This document shows, in pieces, positions 27,233 to 34,840 of a stretch of 64,000 nucleotides of DNA. The stretch is from Erythrobacter sp. HI0063. Its GTDB lineage: Bacteria > Pseudomonadota > Alphaproteobacteria > Sphingomonadales > Sphingomonadaceae. Every line of letters begins with the position of its first letter. The stretch's first letter is position 1. The position numbers and the translations under genes were made by a program. The stretch lies in assembly GCF_001635685.1 (NCBI RefSeq), contig NZ_LWFF01000346.1, forward strand, positions 1-64,000. The letters are read 5' to 3'. The notes under the pieces are model-generated. The model did not search any database, was not told the origin of the DNA, and worked only from the letters and a program-made list of their open reading frames with translations.

Positions 27233-28492
27233 TCAGTCGATGTAGTCGAGCGGATTGACCGGATCGCCGCCGCGCCGCAATTCGAGCGTAACCGTGGGAT
27301 TTCCGGCCTCTGCCATGCCGACCGGCGATCCTGCGACCACGTCCTGCCCCACACGCGCCACCAGATTGCCGAGCCCGGTCACAAGGCTGGTCCAGCCATT
27401 GGCGTGTTCGATGATGACGATCCGTCCATAGCCGCGATAGGGACCGGCAAAGACCACCCGGCCCGCGCCCGGTGCCACGACCTGCGCCCCCGCACGCGGG
27501 ATAAGGGACAGGCCGGTCGCGCGCACGCCCCCCTCGCCCGGCGCGCCGAAGGCTGCGGCCAATTGCCCATCGACCGGCAGGCGGTAATCGGATGGCGGCG
27601 CGGTGGCGGACGGCGTCGGCGTCGGCGGGGTAGCGCCCGCCCGATCACTCACGCGCGCGCTCGCAGATCCCGGCTCGGAAGGCCGTAAGACCGGTCCGGG
27701 CAAGGCCGCCAGCCGCTCGCGCAGCGATCCGACCGCTTCGAGCCGTTCCACCAGCCCATCGAGATCGCGCGCCTGTTCGCCCAGCGCCAGCGCGCGCAAT
27801 TCCTCGCGATCGGCGGCCCCGCGGGCACGCCGGGCGGCAAGGCGTTCGCGCTGAGCCATGGCGACCAGCTCGGTTCGCCGTTCGGTCAGGCGCCGCTCGG
27901 CCCCGCGCCGGTTTGCAAGGGCCTCGCGTGCCTCGTTCTGCAATTCCAGCGACCGATCGAGCTCCGCGCGCAGATCGGCCGTGCTTTCGCGCACCAGCGG
28001 CACCGTGCTGTCGAGCACTGCGCCGAGATAGACGGTATCGCGCAGGGATCCCGGTGCCAGAACGCTGAACGACAGCGGGCGCCGCACCAGCGTCTGCAGG
28101 GCGCCGGTCAGCCGGACGATCGGTTCGCGCCGCTCGGCAAGCCGCAGGTCGATCCGGCGCCTTTCGGACTGGACCAGAGCGAGCTCCGCTTCCGCCACCC
28201 CGATCGCGGCTTCGGCCTGCTGGACCCGCGCGGCGAGCGCTGCGGCCTCGGCCTGCGCCTTGGCGGAAGCCTCGCTGGCGCTTGCCGCGCGCGCCTCGAA
28301 GCGAGCGGCCCGGTTCTGCGCCTGCGCGCTGCGCCGCTGCGCCCGGTCCAGTGCGCGCTGCGCATCGGGCGCATCGGAAAAGCGCGCGTCGAGCGCGGTC
28401 TGCGCCGTGATCGGGCTCGACACGATGGCCGCGCCGCTCAGTCCGGCGAGACCGAAAACGGTAACGGCAAAGGCGAGCCCCGGGCGCATCAT
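27233..28492 (-). CDS. EnvC-like murein hydrolase activator, degenerate M23 domain
   Basis: A 419-residue exported protein: signal peptide, long coiled coil (~35-285, rich in Ala, Arg, Glu), a proline/threonine linker (TPPTPTPSATAPP) and a C-terminal LytM fold. The zinc ligands of active M23 peptidases are missing: where HxGxD is expected the sequence reads ATGLSL, and the HxH motif is replaced by VTLEL. This is typical of EnvC/NlpD-type activators of amidases in cell division. It precedes ctpA by 100 bases on the same strand. Confidence 0.88.
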   Translation of the reverse strand: MMRPGLAFAVTVFGLAGLSGAAIVSSPITAQTALDARFSDAPDAQRALDRAQRRSAQAQNRAARFEARAASASEASAKAQAEAAALAARVQQAEAAIGVAEAELALVQSERRRIDLRLAERREPIVRLTGALQTLVRRPLSFSVLAPGSLRDTVYLGAVLDSTVPLVRESTADLRAELDRSLELQNEAREALANRRGAERRLTERRTELVAMAQRERLAARRARGAADREELRALALGEQARDLDGLVERLEAVGSLRERLAALPGPVLRPSEPGSASARVSDRAGATPPTPTPSATAPPSDYRLPVDGQLAAAFGAPGEGGVRATGLSLIPRAGAQVVAPGAGRVVFAGPYRGYGRIVIIEHANGWTSLVTGLGNLVARVGQDVVAGSPVGMAEAGNPTVTLELRRGGDPVNPLDYID

Positions 28493-28531
28493 GCTGCCAG
28501 ATGCCGCAATCTACGCTTGGATGATAGGGGC

Positions 28532-28951
28532 TCAGTCGCGATGATAGGGATGACCGGCGACGATGGTGGTCGCGCGGTATAATTGTTCGGCCAGCATGGC
28601 GCGCGCCAGCAGATGCGGCCAGGTGGCCTTGCCGAAAGCGAGCAGCAGGTCTGCGTCCTCGCGCTCCTTACGCGAATGCCCGTCTGCCGCGCCGAGCACG
28701 AAGCGCGCTTCGCGCACGCCCTCGTCCCGCCAGCGTTCGAGAATGGTGGCGAATTCGCGCGAGGTCAGGTCCCTGCCGCGCTCGTCGAGAAGGACGGTGC
28801 GATGCGGGCTTGCCGGATCGGAGACCTTGCCCCCCGTCTCAGGCAGTTCGGTGAATTTGACCGGCCAGGCGATCCGCTTCTCGTAGCGCGCGACCAGCTC
28901 CGCCTCGGGCGAACGCGCGATCTTTCCGCGAGCGATGACGTGAAGGAGCAT
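28532..28951 (-). CDS. rlmH: 23S rRNA pseudouridine-1915 N3-methyltransferase RlmH
   Basis: A 139-residue SPOUT methyltransferase acting on helix 69 of the 50S subunit. It starts MLLHVIARGKI and has LLDERGRDLTSREFA, the SAM-binding knot FVLGAADGHS, and the C-terminal ARAMLAEQLYRATTIVAGHPYHRD. It is somewhat shorter than the E. coli protein (155), as common in alphaproteobacteria. ATG 28951 is chosen; the frame continues upstream into the hairpin region. It belongs to the conserved nadD-rsfS-rlmH order. Confidence 0.95.
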   Translation of the reverse strand: MLLHVIARGKIARSPEAELVARYEKRIAWPVKFTELPETGGKVSDPASPHRTVLLDERGRDLTSREFATILERWRDEGVREARFVLGAADGHSRKEREDADLLLAFGKATWPHLLARAMLAEQLYRATTIVAGHPYHRD

Positions 28952-28967
28952 GGAGAACCCTTGTTTG

Positions 28968-29186
28968 CGCAGCCGCCTCCGCGGCTGCGATATCCTCACG
29001 CCTCACGGCGCTGCGGGCGGCCGGTCGGCCTTGCGGACCCTATCGGGTCCGAGCTCCGCGACCAAGCCAGCGCTATGGGCAGGGAACGGTCCGCGACCAG
29101 CGGACCGCAAGGGCACGCGCCCGCCCCGCAGGTGCCCGACCGAAGGGAGGAAAAGCACCGAGGACGAACCCGCGGAGGCGGGTTCG
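28968..29186. repeat. Run of four perfect hairpins between rsfS and rlmH
   Basis: The ~240-base gap contains four separate perfect inverted repeats: 28968-28989 (9-base stem, loop CTCC), 29034-29051 (7-base stem, loop TATC), 29087-29107 (8-base stem, loop GACCA) and 29165-29186 (9-base stem, loop GGAG). The first and last share the core CCGCCTCCGCGG in opposite orientation, so they look like inverted copies at the two ends of one unit. None has a proper T tract on the minus strand. It may be a REP/BIME-like element or a structured mRNA spacer. Confidence 0.6.
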
Positions 29187-29192
29187 AAAAAC

Positions 29193-29606
29193 CTACGCCA
29201 TTCCTGCGACGGGCGGCGCGTCGCCGAAGGCCCACATGCGTTCGAGATTGTAGAAGCTGCGCACTTCGGGGCGGAACAGGTGCACCACCACGTCGCCCGC
29301 ATCGAGCAGCACCCAGTCGGCGGCGGGCAGGCCTTCCAGCTTCACCGGACCGAACCCGGCCTGCTTGACCTTTTCGGCCAGCTTGTTGGCGATTGCGGCC
29401 ACTTGGCGCGTCGAGCGGCCCGAAGCGATCACCATGTGATCGGCGATCGAGCTTTTGCCTTCGAGGTCGATCGTGACGATATCCTGCGCCTGATCGTCGT
29501 CGAGATGCTCGAGAACGAGCGCCAGCAGCGAATCGGTTTCGCTGCCGCTCATCGGGGGTGCCTTGGTGCGGGCTTCGCTCGCGGAAGAAGTGTGGGCTTG
29601 GGGCAT
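29193..29606 (-). CDS. rsfS: Ribosome silencing factor RsfS
   Basis: A 137-residue DUF143/Iojap protein that binds uL14 on the 50S subunit and prevents subunit joining when nutrients run low. The core LLALVLEHLDDDQAQDIVTIDLEGKSSI starts about residue 26, then DHMVIASGRSTRQVAAIAN, WVLLDAGDVVVHLFRPEVRSFYNLERMW. The first ~20 residues are a variable Ser/Ala/Pro-rich lead. It follows nadD by 49 bases, the standard neighbourhood. Confidence 0.95.
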   Translation of the reverse strand: MPQAHTSSASEARTKAPPMSGSETDSLLALVLEHLDDDQAQDIVTIDLEGKSSIADHMVIASGRSTRQVAAIANKLAEKVKQAGFGPVKLEGLPAADWVLLDAGDVVVHLFRPEVRSFYNLERMWAFGDAPPVAGMA

Positions 29607-29655
29607 GAAGGAATGGTGTGCTCCTCGAAGGATGGGAAGGCGCGCGTCATGGGCT

Positions 29656-30351
29656 TCATGAAACCGCGCGCGATGCTTGTGCGGGAATGGGGCGATGTGT
29701 CAGGCGGTCGCGCAATCGGTCGTATCCGGCGGTGTCTGCCATGCGGGCCGACCAATCGGGATCGGCGCGGCGAATGGCCGTTGCCGAGCGATGGTCGGGA
29801 TCGAAACGCAGGATTACCAGTGCCGGAGCGCTCCATCGGGCCCTGTTCGCGAAACCGGCGGCGGGTGTGCGGTAGCGCCGCAGCCAGGCCATCGCGGGGC
29901 TCGCGAAGGCGGACGCATCATAACCCGGACGCGCGATGACCGCAATCGGCATCGTCCGCGCGATTTCGCGCCAGTCGCGCCAGCGGTGGAACTGGGCGAG
30001 ATTGTCGGACCCCATCAGCCAGACGAATTCGCGTATGGGATAGCGCCGCACCAGCTTTTTCAGCGTGTCGACGGTGTAGCGCGTGCCCAATTCCCGCTCG
30101 ATCGCCGTGGGCCGGATCGGTGCGCGGCGAGATTGACTCAGCGCCGAGGCATAGCGTGCGGCAAGCGGTGCCATCCCCTCCTTCGGCTTCAGGGGATTGC
30201 CGGGAGAGACCAGCCACCACACCTCGTCGAGACCGAGCGCGCGTGCCGCGAACAAAGAGACGCGGCGGTGGCCGCCATGAGCCGGATTGAAGCTGCCGCC
30301 CAAGAGACCGATACGGGGCAGGCCGGCGACGAGTGGAGCGTTCGGAACCAT
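29656..30351 (-). CDS. nadD: Nicotinate-nucleotide adenylyltransferase NadD
   Basis: A 231-residue nucleotidyltransferase that makes deamido-NAD from nicotinate mononucleotide and ATP. The N-terminal motif GGSFNPAHGGH (18-28) carries the HxGH nucleotide site; VWWLVSPGNPLK, FVWLMGSDNLAQFHRW and the C-terminal SATAIRR complete the family pattern. ATG 30351 is chosen; a longer frame upstream has no family match. It is the first gene of the leftward rsfS-rlmH-envC-ctpA-dsbB-coq7 run and diverges from the M23 peptidase. Confidence 0.94.
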   Translation of the reverse strand: MVPNAPLVAGLPRIGLLGGSFNPAHGGHRRVSLFAARALGLDEVWWLVSPGNPLKPKEGMAPLAARYASALSQSRRAPIRPTAIERELGTRYTVDTLKKLVRRYPIREFVWLMGSDNLAQFHRWRDWREIARTMPIAVIARPGYDASAFASPAMAWLRRYRTPAAGFANRARWSAPALVILRFDPDHRSATAIRRADPDWSARMADTAGYDRLRDRLTHRPIPAQASRAVS

Positions 30352-30430
30352 CGGACGGAGCGTATCACCTGCCCCGATCGCTGTCAGGACACGATTGGCG
30401 AGGCCAGACACAACGCAAAATTCGCGATTC

Positions 30431-30462
30431 GTTCCCGATTTTTTATCGATTTTTTCGGGAAC
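30431..30462. promoter_or_regulatory. T-rich inverted repeat in the nadD / M23 divergent region
   Basis: GTTCCCGA (30431-30438) and TCGGGAAC (30455-30462) are perfect 8-base arms around a 16-base T-rich spacer in which the word CGATTTTTT occurs twice. This is by far the most AT-rich spot in its neighbourhood and lies in the 234-base gap between divergent genes. It could be an operator, or a terminator-like attenuator acting on either leader. No clear -10/-35 pair was assigned. Confidence 0.45.
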
Positions 30463-30585
30463 CAAAACGCTTCATCCCGCGAACCCGTCGATTCGGCCAT
30501 TTTCCGGGTCATGGATTCGCATTCCGGCAGATCGCTCGCTAGGCACCCCGGCGGATCGTATAAGACAACACAGGATGGGGTCGCT

Positions 30586-31761
30586 TTGAAAAAGAACGAT
30601 ACCGCTCGCGGTTGGACGCAGCGCATGCGCGCCTGGTTTCCGGAACGCGAGTTCTTCATGCGCTCGGACGGCAAGGTCCGCTTCGTCACCATTTCATCGC
30701 GCTTGCAGATCGGCGCCGCCGCGCTGATCGGTGCCGCCGTCATCGGCATGACCGGCAGCATGGGAGCGATGGCCTATGCGCAATACGAAGCTTCGGCCGA
30801 ACGCGCCGCCTTGATGACGCGCGCCGCGAAGGTCGCCGATTCGGAAGAGCGGCTCGCGACCTATCGCGACGATATCGATACGGTCGCCGAAGACCTTCAG
30901 CGCCGCCAGGATTTCATCGAAGACATGGTCGCCGCGCTGCCGGAAGACGTGAAAGTCTCCGATCTCCATACGCAGGGCGGCAAGGCCGATGGCAAGGACA
31001 CCGCCGAAACGCAGGCGATGGTCGGCAAGGTCAGCGCCGCCATTCCCGAAGCCGCAGCCCTCGCCCGGATCGAAGCGCGCCAGCTCGCTTTCGTCGACGG
31101 GATGACGCGCTTTGCAGATGCCCGGGCGGAACGCGCCGAAGCGGCGCTGCGCGAACTCGGCCTCAACCCCGCCACCGTGCTGCGCCAGGCCGAACGCGAG
31201 GCGATGGGTGGTCCCTTGGAGAAGTTCGTCAGCGCATCAGGCGGCCCGATCGATCCGCGTTTCGAACGCCTGGGCATCAGCCTTGCGCGGATGGGCGCGC
31301 TCGAACTGACGCTCGATTCCGTCCCGCAGGTGATGCCGGCTTCCGTCGTGCGCATGTCGTCCGGCTTCGGCCCACGCCGCGATCCCTTCACCGGCGGCGG
31401 CGCAATGCATAGCGGCCTCGATTTCGCCGGCCCCATCGGCACGCCGATCCAGGCCGCTGCCAATGGCCGGGTCAGCTTCGTCGGCGTGAAGTCGGGTTAC
31501 GGCAAGGTGGTCGAAATCGATCACGGCAACGGCCTGATCACGCGCTATGCCCACCTGTCCGCCTTCAACGTCAAGCGCGGCGCTGAAATTCGCTCGGGCG
31601 AGCGCATCGCCGCCATGGGCAGCACCGGGCGTTCGACCGGATCGCACCTGCATTTCGAGGTTCGCCTGAACGGACGCGCCGTCAATCCCCGCACATTTCT
31701 GGAGAGAGCCCCCGATGTTCTCGAAAAAGCCCGCAGCGACGCTCCGCGCGCGCAGCAATAA
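30586..31761 (+). CDS. M23 metallopeptidase with membrane anchor, bactofilin partner
   Basis: A 391-residue cell-wall endopeptidase. A basic cytoplasmic tail is followed by a membrane anchor (LIGAAVIGMTGSMGAMAY, ~45-62), a coiled coil (~65-125) and a C-terminal active M23 domain: GFGPRRDPFTGGGAMHSGLDFAGPIG with the H and D zinc ligands, then STGSHLHFEVRLNG with HxH. The start is probably TTG 30586, preceded by GGATGGGG; ATG 30510 is an alternative. Its last 47 bases overlap the bactofilin gene, an arrangement known for peptidase-bactofilin pairs that shape the cell. Confidence 0.92.
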   Translation: MKKNDTARGWTQRMRAWFPEREFFMRSDGKVRFVTISSRLQIGAAALIGAAVIGMTGSMGAMAYAQYEASAERAALMTRAAKVADSEERLATYRDDIDTVAEDLQRRQDFIEDMVAALPEDVKVSDLHTQGGKADGKDTAETQAMVGKVSAAIPEAAALARIEARQLAFVDGMTRFADARAERAEAALRELGLNPATVLRQAEREAMGGPLEKFVSASGGPIDPRFERLGISLARMGALELTLDSVPQVMPASVVRMSSGFGPRRDPFTGGGAMHSGLDFAGPIGTPIQAAANGRVSFVGVKSGYGKVVEIDHGNGLITRYAHLSAFNVKRGAEIRSGERIAAMGSTGRSTGSHLHFEVRLNGRAVNPRTFLERAPDVLEKARSDAPRAQQ

Positions 31762-32167
31762 CGAGAGAGCCATGACCCCCCGCAACGGCAATTCCACCTT
31801 CTCGGTGCTCGGCACGGATATTTCCGTGAAGGGCGATATCACGGCTTCGGCCGATCTTCACGTCGACGGCAATGTCGAAGGCGACATCGCCTGTTCCGCC
31901 CTGGTCCAGGGCGAAGGCAGCACGATCAATGGCGGCGTGACGGCGGAAACCGCGCGTCTGGCGGGCCGCGTGACCGGTTCGATCACGGCGCGCGATCTCA
32001 CCATTCTCAAGACCGCCCGCATCGATGGCGACGTGCATTACGACGCGCTGACCATCGAACAGGGCGCGCAGGTCGAGGGCCGTTTCGCTCCGCGCGGCGA
32101 GACCAAATCCGCCAAGCCCGCCGCAGGCTCCAAGGCCGACGAGCCGAAGCTGGCTGTCGCCAACTGA
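31715..32167 (+). CDS. Bactofilin, polymer-forming cytoskeletal protein
   Basis: A 150-residue bactofilin. The central ~100 residues form the regular right-handed beta-helix pattern (VKGDITASADLHVDGNVEGDI, then GGVTAETARLAGRVTGSI, then TARIDGDVHYDAL), flanked by short disordered tails (MFSKKPAATLRARS; a Lys/Ala-rich C-terminus). The start ATG 31715 lies inside the 3' end of the M23 gene, so translation is likely coupled. The pair probably acts together in localised peptidoglycan remodelling. Confidence 0.93.
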   Translation: MFSKKPAATLRARSNNERAMTPRNGNSTFSVLGTDISVKGDITASADLHVDGNVEGDIACSALVQGEGSTINGGVTAETARLAGRVTGSITARDLTILKTARIDGDVHYDALTIEQGAQVEGRFAPRGETKSAKPAAGSKADEPKLAVAN

Positions 32168-32177
32168 GCCGATTCAA

Positions 32178-32202
32178 GCGGGTGGAGACGATCTCCACCC
32201 GC
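32178..32202. terminator. Terminator between convergent bactofilin and acyl-CoA ligase genes
   Basis: A perfect 11-base stem (32178-32188 with 32192-32202) closes a CGA triloop, 10 bases past the bactofilin stop. The following plus-strand sequence CTCTATTCTCTC is only moderately T-rich. It may serve both converging genes. Confidence 0.65.
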
Positions 32203-32213
32203 GCTCTATTCTC

Positions 32214-33899
32214 TCAATTCGGGAGGACTTCGGCCCGCAACGCCTTGCGGTCCAGCTTACCGATCATGGTCTTGGGTAGATCGTCGCGCAGCACCACGCG
32301 AGCGACCCGCTCGTGCTTGCCGATGCGACCGTTGAGCCAGGCGGCCAGCTCTTCGCCGGTCGCACTCTCGCCTTCATTCAGGACTGCATAGGCTTCGGGC
32401 ACTTCGCCGCGATACTCGTCGGGCACGCCGATCACGAGCACTTCCTTGATCGCGGGATGCTGCAACAGCACGTGCTCGACCTGGCTCGGGAAGACCTTGA
32501 AGCCGCCAACTGCGATCATGTCCTTGATCCGGTCGACGATGGCGAGGAAGCCGTCTTCGTCGATCGCGGCGACATCGCCGGTCCGCAGCCAGTCCTCGCC
32601 GTTGAAGCGCGCAAAGGCGTCGGCCTGCGTCTCCGGCTTGTTCCAGTATCCGCACATCACCTGCGGGCCGCGCACGGCTAGCTCGCCCGGCTCGCCATCG
32701 GGCGCGAGACGCGTCGGGTCTTCCTTGTCGAGCAGCAGGATCTGCGTCGCCGGGATCGGCAGTCCGATCGTGCCGGGCTTGCGCGTGCCTTCATACGGAT
32801 TGGTGGAGACGACGCCCGCGCTTTCGGTCAGGCCGTAGCCTTCGACCAGCCGCACGCCGGTGCCCTTCTCGAATTTCTCGCGCACCGGGGCGGGCAGCGG
32901 CGCGCCGCCCGAGATGCAGATCTGCAGCGAAGAGAAATCGGTCTTCGCGAAATCGGGGTGGTCGAGAAGCGCCTGGAACATGGTCGGCACGCCGGGAAAG
33001 GCGCGCGGGCGGCTGTTCGTGATCGTCTTCAGCACTTGTCCCGCATCGAAGCGCGGCAGCATCACGATCCGTCCGCCCTTCACCACCGTGCGGTTCAAGA
33101 CGCAGGTGTTGGCGAAAACGTGGAACAGCGGAAGAGCGCCGAGCACGCTGTCCGGCTCGTTGGGATCGAACGGGTCGATCATGTCGACCTGGATCGCATT
33201 GCTCGCCAGATTGGCGTGGCTCAGCATCGCGCCCTTGGGCGTGCCGGTGGTCCCGCCGGTATATTGCAGCAGAGCGAGATCGTCGGCGGAAAGGTCGGGA
33301 AATCCGCCGGTATCGCGGCCCAGCCAGTCACTCCACTGGCCGACATCGGACCGCGAGGGCACTGAGGCGATCTGCTTGCGGCCGAGCGTGCGCAGCGCAA
33401 GGCTCTTCATTTTCGGCAGCGCGTCCGCCAGCCGGGCAACGACCAGCGTTTCGAGCGAGGAGCGGTCGATCACATCCGCCGCAGTCGGCAGCAGCATCGG
33501 CGAATCGAGCGTGACCAGCAGGCGCGTGCCTGAATCCTCGACCTGCGCGGCCAGCTCTTCCGCCGTGTAGAGCGGCGAGAAATTGACGACCACCGCACCC
33601 GCCATCATCGCTCCGTAATAGGCAGCGACGTAAGCGGGCACATTGGGCAGGAACAGGCCGACGCGGTCCTTGGGCCCGATCCCGCGCTCGATCAGCCCGG
33701 CAGCAAAGCGGCGTGCCTCGGCGTAGAGTTCGGAATAGGTGAAGTCGCGCCCCATGAATTCGGCCAGCACCGCGTTCGGGCGTGCCTTCGCCTGCCGTTC
33801 GAAAATGATCGGCAGGGGTTCGGCATAGATCGCGCTGTTCCAGGGTTGCGCGTGGCCGTAAGTGCCGGACGGGATTGGGAAGCGCTTATTGACAGACAT
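32214..33899 (-). CDS. Long-chain fatty acid-CoA ligase (FadD-like)
   Basis: A 561-residue ANL-superfamily enzyme activating fatty acids with ATP and CoA. Motifs: LQYTGGTTGTPKGAMLSH (phosphate loop), the acyl pocket region FPGVPTMFQALL, GYGLTESAGVVSTNP, WLRTGDVAAIDEDGFL, RIKDMIAVGGFKVFPSQVE and the catalytic lysine in LPKTMIGKLDRK. ATG 33899 is selected; an upstream frame extension is unlikely. It is a single gene followed by a shared terminator. Confidence 0.93.
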   Translation of the reverse strand: MSVNKRFPIPSGTYGHAQPWNSAIYAEPLPIIFERQAKARPNAVLAEFMGRDFTYSELYAEARRFAAGLIERGIGPKDRVGLFLPNVPAYVAAYYGAMMAGAVVVNFSPLYTAEELAAQVEDSGTRLLVTLDSPMLLPTAADVIDRSSLETLVVARLADALPKMKSLALRTLGRKQIASVPSRSDVGQWSDWLGRDTGGFPDLSADDLALLQYTGGTTGTPKGAMLSHANLASNAIQVDMIDPFDPNEPDSVLGALPLFHVFANTCVLNRTVVKGGRIVMLPRFDAGQVLKTITNSRPRAFPGVPTMFQALLDHPDFAKTDFSSLQICISGGAPLPAPVREKFEKGTGVRLVEGYGLTESAGVVSTNPYEGTRKPGTIGLPIPATQILLLDKEDPTRLAPDGEPGELAVRGPQVMCGYWNKPETQADAFARFNGEDWLRTGDVAAIDEDGFLAIVDRIKDMIAVGGFKVFPSQVEHVLLQHPAIKEVLVIGVPDEYRGEVPEAYAVLNEGESATGEELAAWLNGRIGKHERVARVVLRDDLPKTMIGKLDRKALRAEVLPN

Positions 33900-33940
33900 G
33901 TCAGTTGCATGGCGCAAGCCGGGGCCTGCTGACAAGCGAA

Positions 33941-33972
33941 AAGGGCGGAAAAGTGCTTACTTTCCCGCCCTT
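33941..33972 (-). terminator. Intrinsic terminator after trcR
   Basis: A 14-base stem with one A-C mismatch and a GCTT loop; read on the minus strand it ends with TTTTCG. It lies 23 bases past the trcR stop and upstream of the acyl-CoA ligase start. Confidence 0.78.
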
Positions 33973-33995
33973 CGGTAATTTTCGAAACGTAAGTG

Positions 33996-34718
33996 TCAGC
34001 CTTCGGCTTCGGCCTCGCTCGCGCGCTTGTTTTCGAGCCAGGCGGCAGCTTCCGCTTCCTGCGCGGCTTCGGCGGCGGCCTTCTTCTCTTCGGCGCGTTC
34101 GGCGCGCAATTCCTCGATCAGACGCTCGCGATCGCTGGTGCCTTCGCCGATGGCGGGGGCTGCGGTTTCGCCGTCGTCTTCCTCGGTGCTCGCGACCTTC
34201 TTGGCCGCCTTGGCGACGACCGCGTCTAGCTCGCGCTGCGAACACAGGCCCAGTGTCACCGGATCCTTGGGCTGGATGTTCTGGATGTTCCAGTGCGTCC
34301 GGTCGCGGATCGCGCCGATGGTGGTGCGCGTCGTCCCGATCAGCTTGCCGATCTGCGCGTCCGAGATTTCCGGGTGGTTGCGCAGCAGCCAGGCGATGCC
34401 GTCCGGCTTGTCCTGACGCTTCGACACGGGCGTGTAGCGCGGGCCCTTGGTGCGGCTGACCGCGACGGGCGCGCGCTGCATCTTGAGCGAATAGGTGCTG
34501 TCCTGCTGGCCTTTCTCGATCTCGTCCTGCGTCAATTCGCCGGCGTGGACCGGATCGCGCCCGGTGTATTTCGCGCCTGCCAGATCGTCTGCCATGGCCT
34601 GGACTTCGAGAATGTGCAGGCCGCAGAATTCTGCGATCTGTTCGAAGCTGAGGCCAGTATTGTCGACCAGCCAGGTGGCGGTCGCATGCGGCATGAGGGG
34701 CTTGGGTTGGTCGGCCAT
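33996..34718 (-). CDS. trcR: TrcR, DUF1013 cell-cycle transcriptional regulator
   Basis: A 240-residue DUF1013 protein, known in alphaproteobacteria as a transcription factor that associates with RNA polymerase and affects ctrA expression. The conserved part runs from MPHATATWLVDNTGLSFEQIAEFCGLH through YTGRDPVHAGELTQ to LLRNHPEISDAQIGKLIGTTRTTI, with the helix-turn-helix in the last section, and NIQPKDPVTLGLCSQ. The C-terminal ~60 residues are a charged coiled coil. ATG 34718 fits the family start. With sciP, it is the second cell-cycle regulator in the window. Confidence 0.93.
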   Translation of the reverse strand: MADQPKPLMPHATATWLVDNTGLSFEQIAEFCGLHILEVQAMADDLAGAKYTGRDPVHAGELTQDEIEKGQQDSTYSLKMQRAPVAVSRTKGPRYTPVSKRQDKPDGIAWLLRNHPEISDAQIGKLIGTTRTTIGAIRDRTHWNIQNIQPKDPVTLGLCSQRELDAVVAKAAKKVASTEEDDGETAAPAIGEGTSDRERLIEELRAERAEEKKAAAEAAQEAEAAAWLENKRASEAEAEG

Positions 34719-34753
34719 TTTCGGCGCCTTTTCTGAAGACCTGAAATAGTAAG

Positions 34754-34775
34754 GGCCGCCCCTTGCGGAGCGGCC
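34754..34775 (-). terminator. GCAA-loop hairpin after the glycosyltransferase gene
   Basis: A 9-base stem with one wobble pair closes a GCAA tetraloop on the minus strand, 65 bases past the glycosyltransferase stop. There is no strong T tract (CTTACTATTTC follows), so it is only a possible terminator or RNA-stabilising hairpin. Confidence 0.45.
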
Positions 34776-34840
34776 GTTGCCCGTATCCTGTAGGCCGAAC
34801 CGGCTTTGTCCGCAAGCGCGGCGTGTTCGTGCCGCCCGGT

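Noticed and set aside
30431-30462. Rho-independent terminator for nadD or M23
   Set aside because: It lies upstream of both divergent genes, so it cannot terminate either; kept as a regulatory candidate.
29677-30585. N-terminal extension of the M23 peptidase to 694 codons
   Set aside because: It is antisense to nadD; a good ribosome site marks TTG 30586.
34719-34840. tRNA gene or small RNA in the trcR-glycosyltransferase gap
   Set aside because: No cloverleaf can be drawn; the gap holds a single GCAA hairpin.
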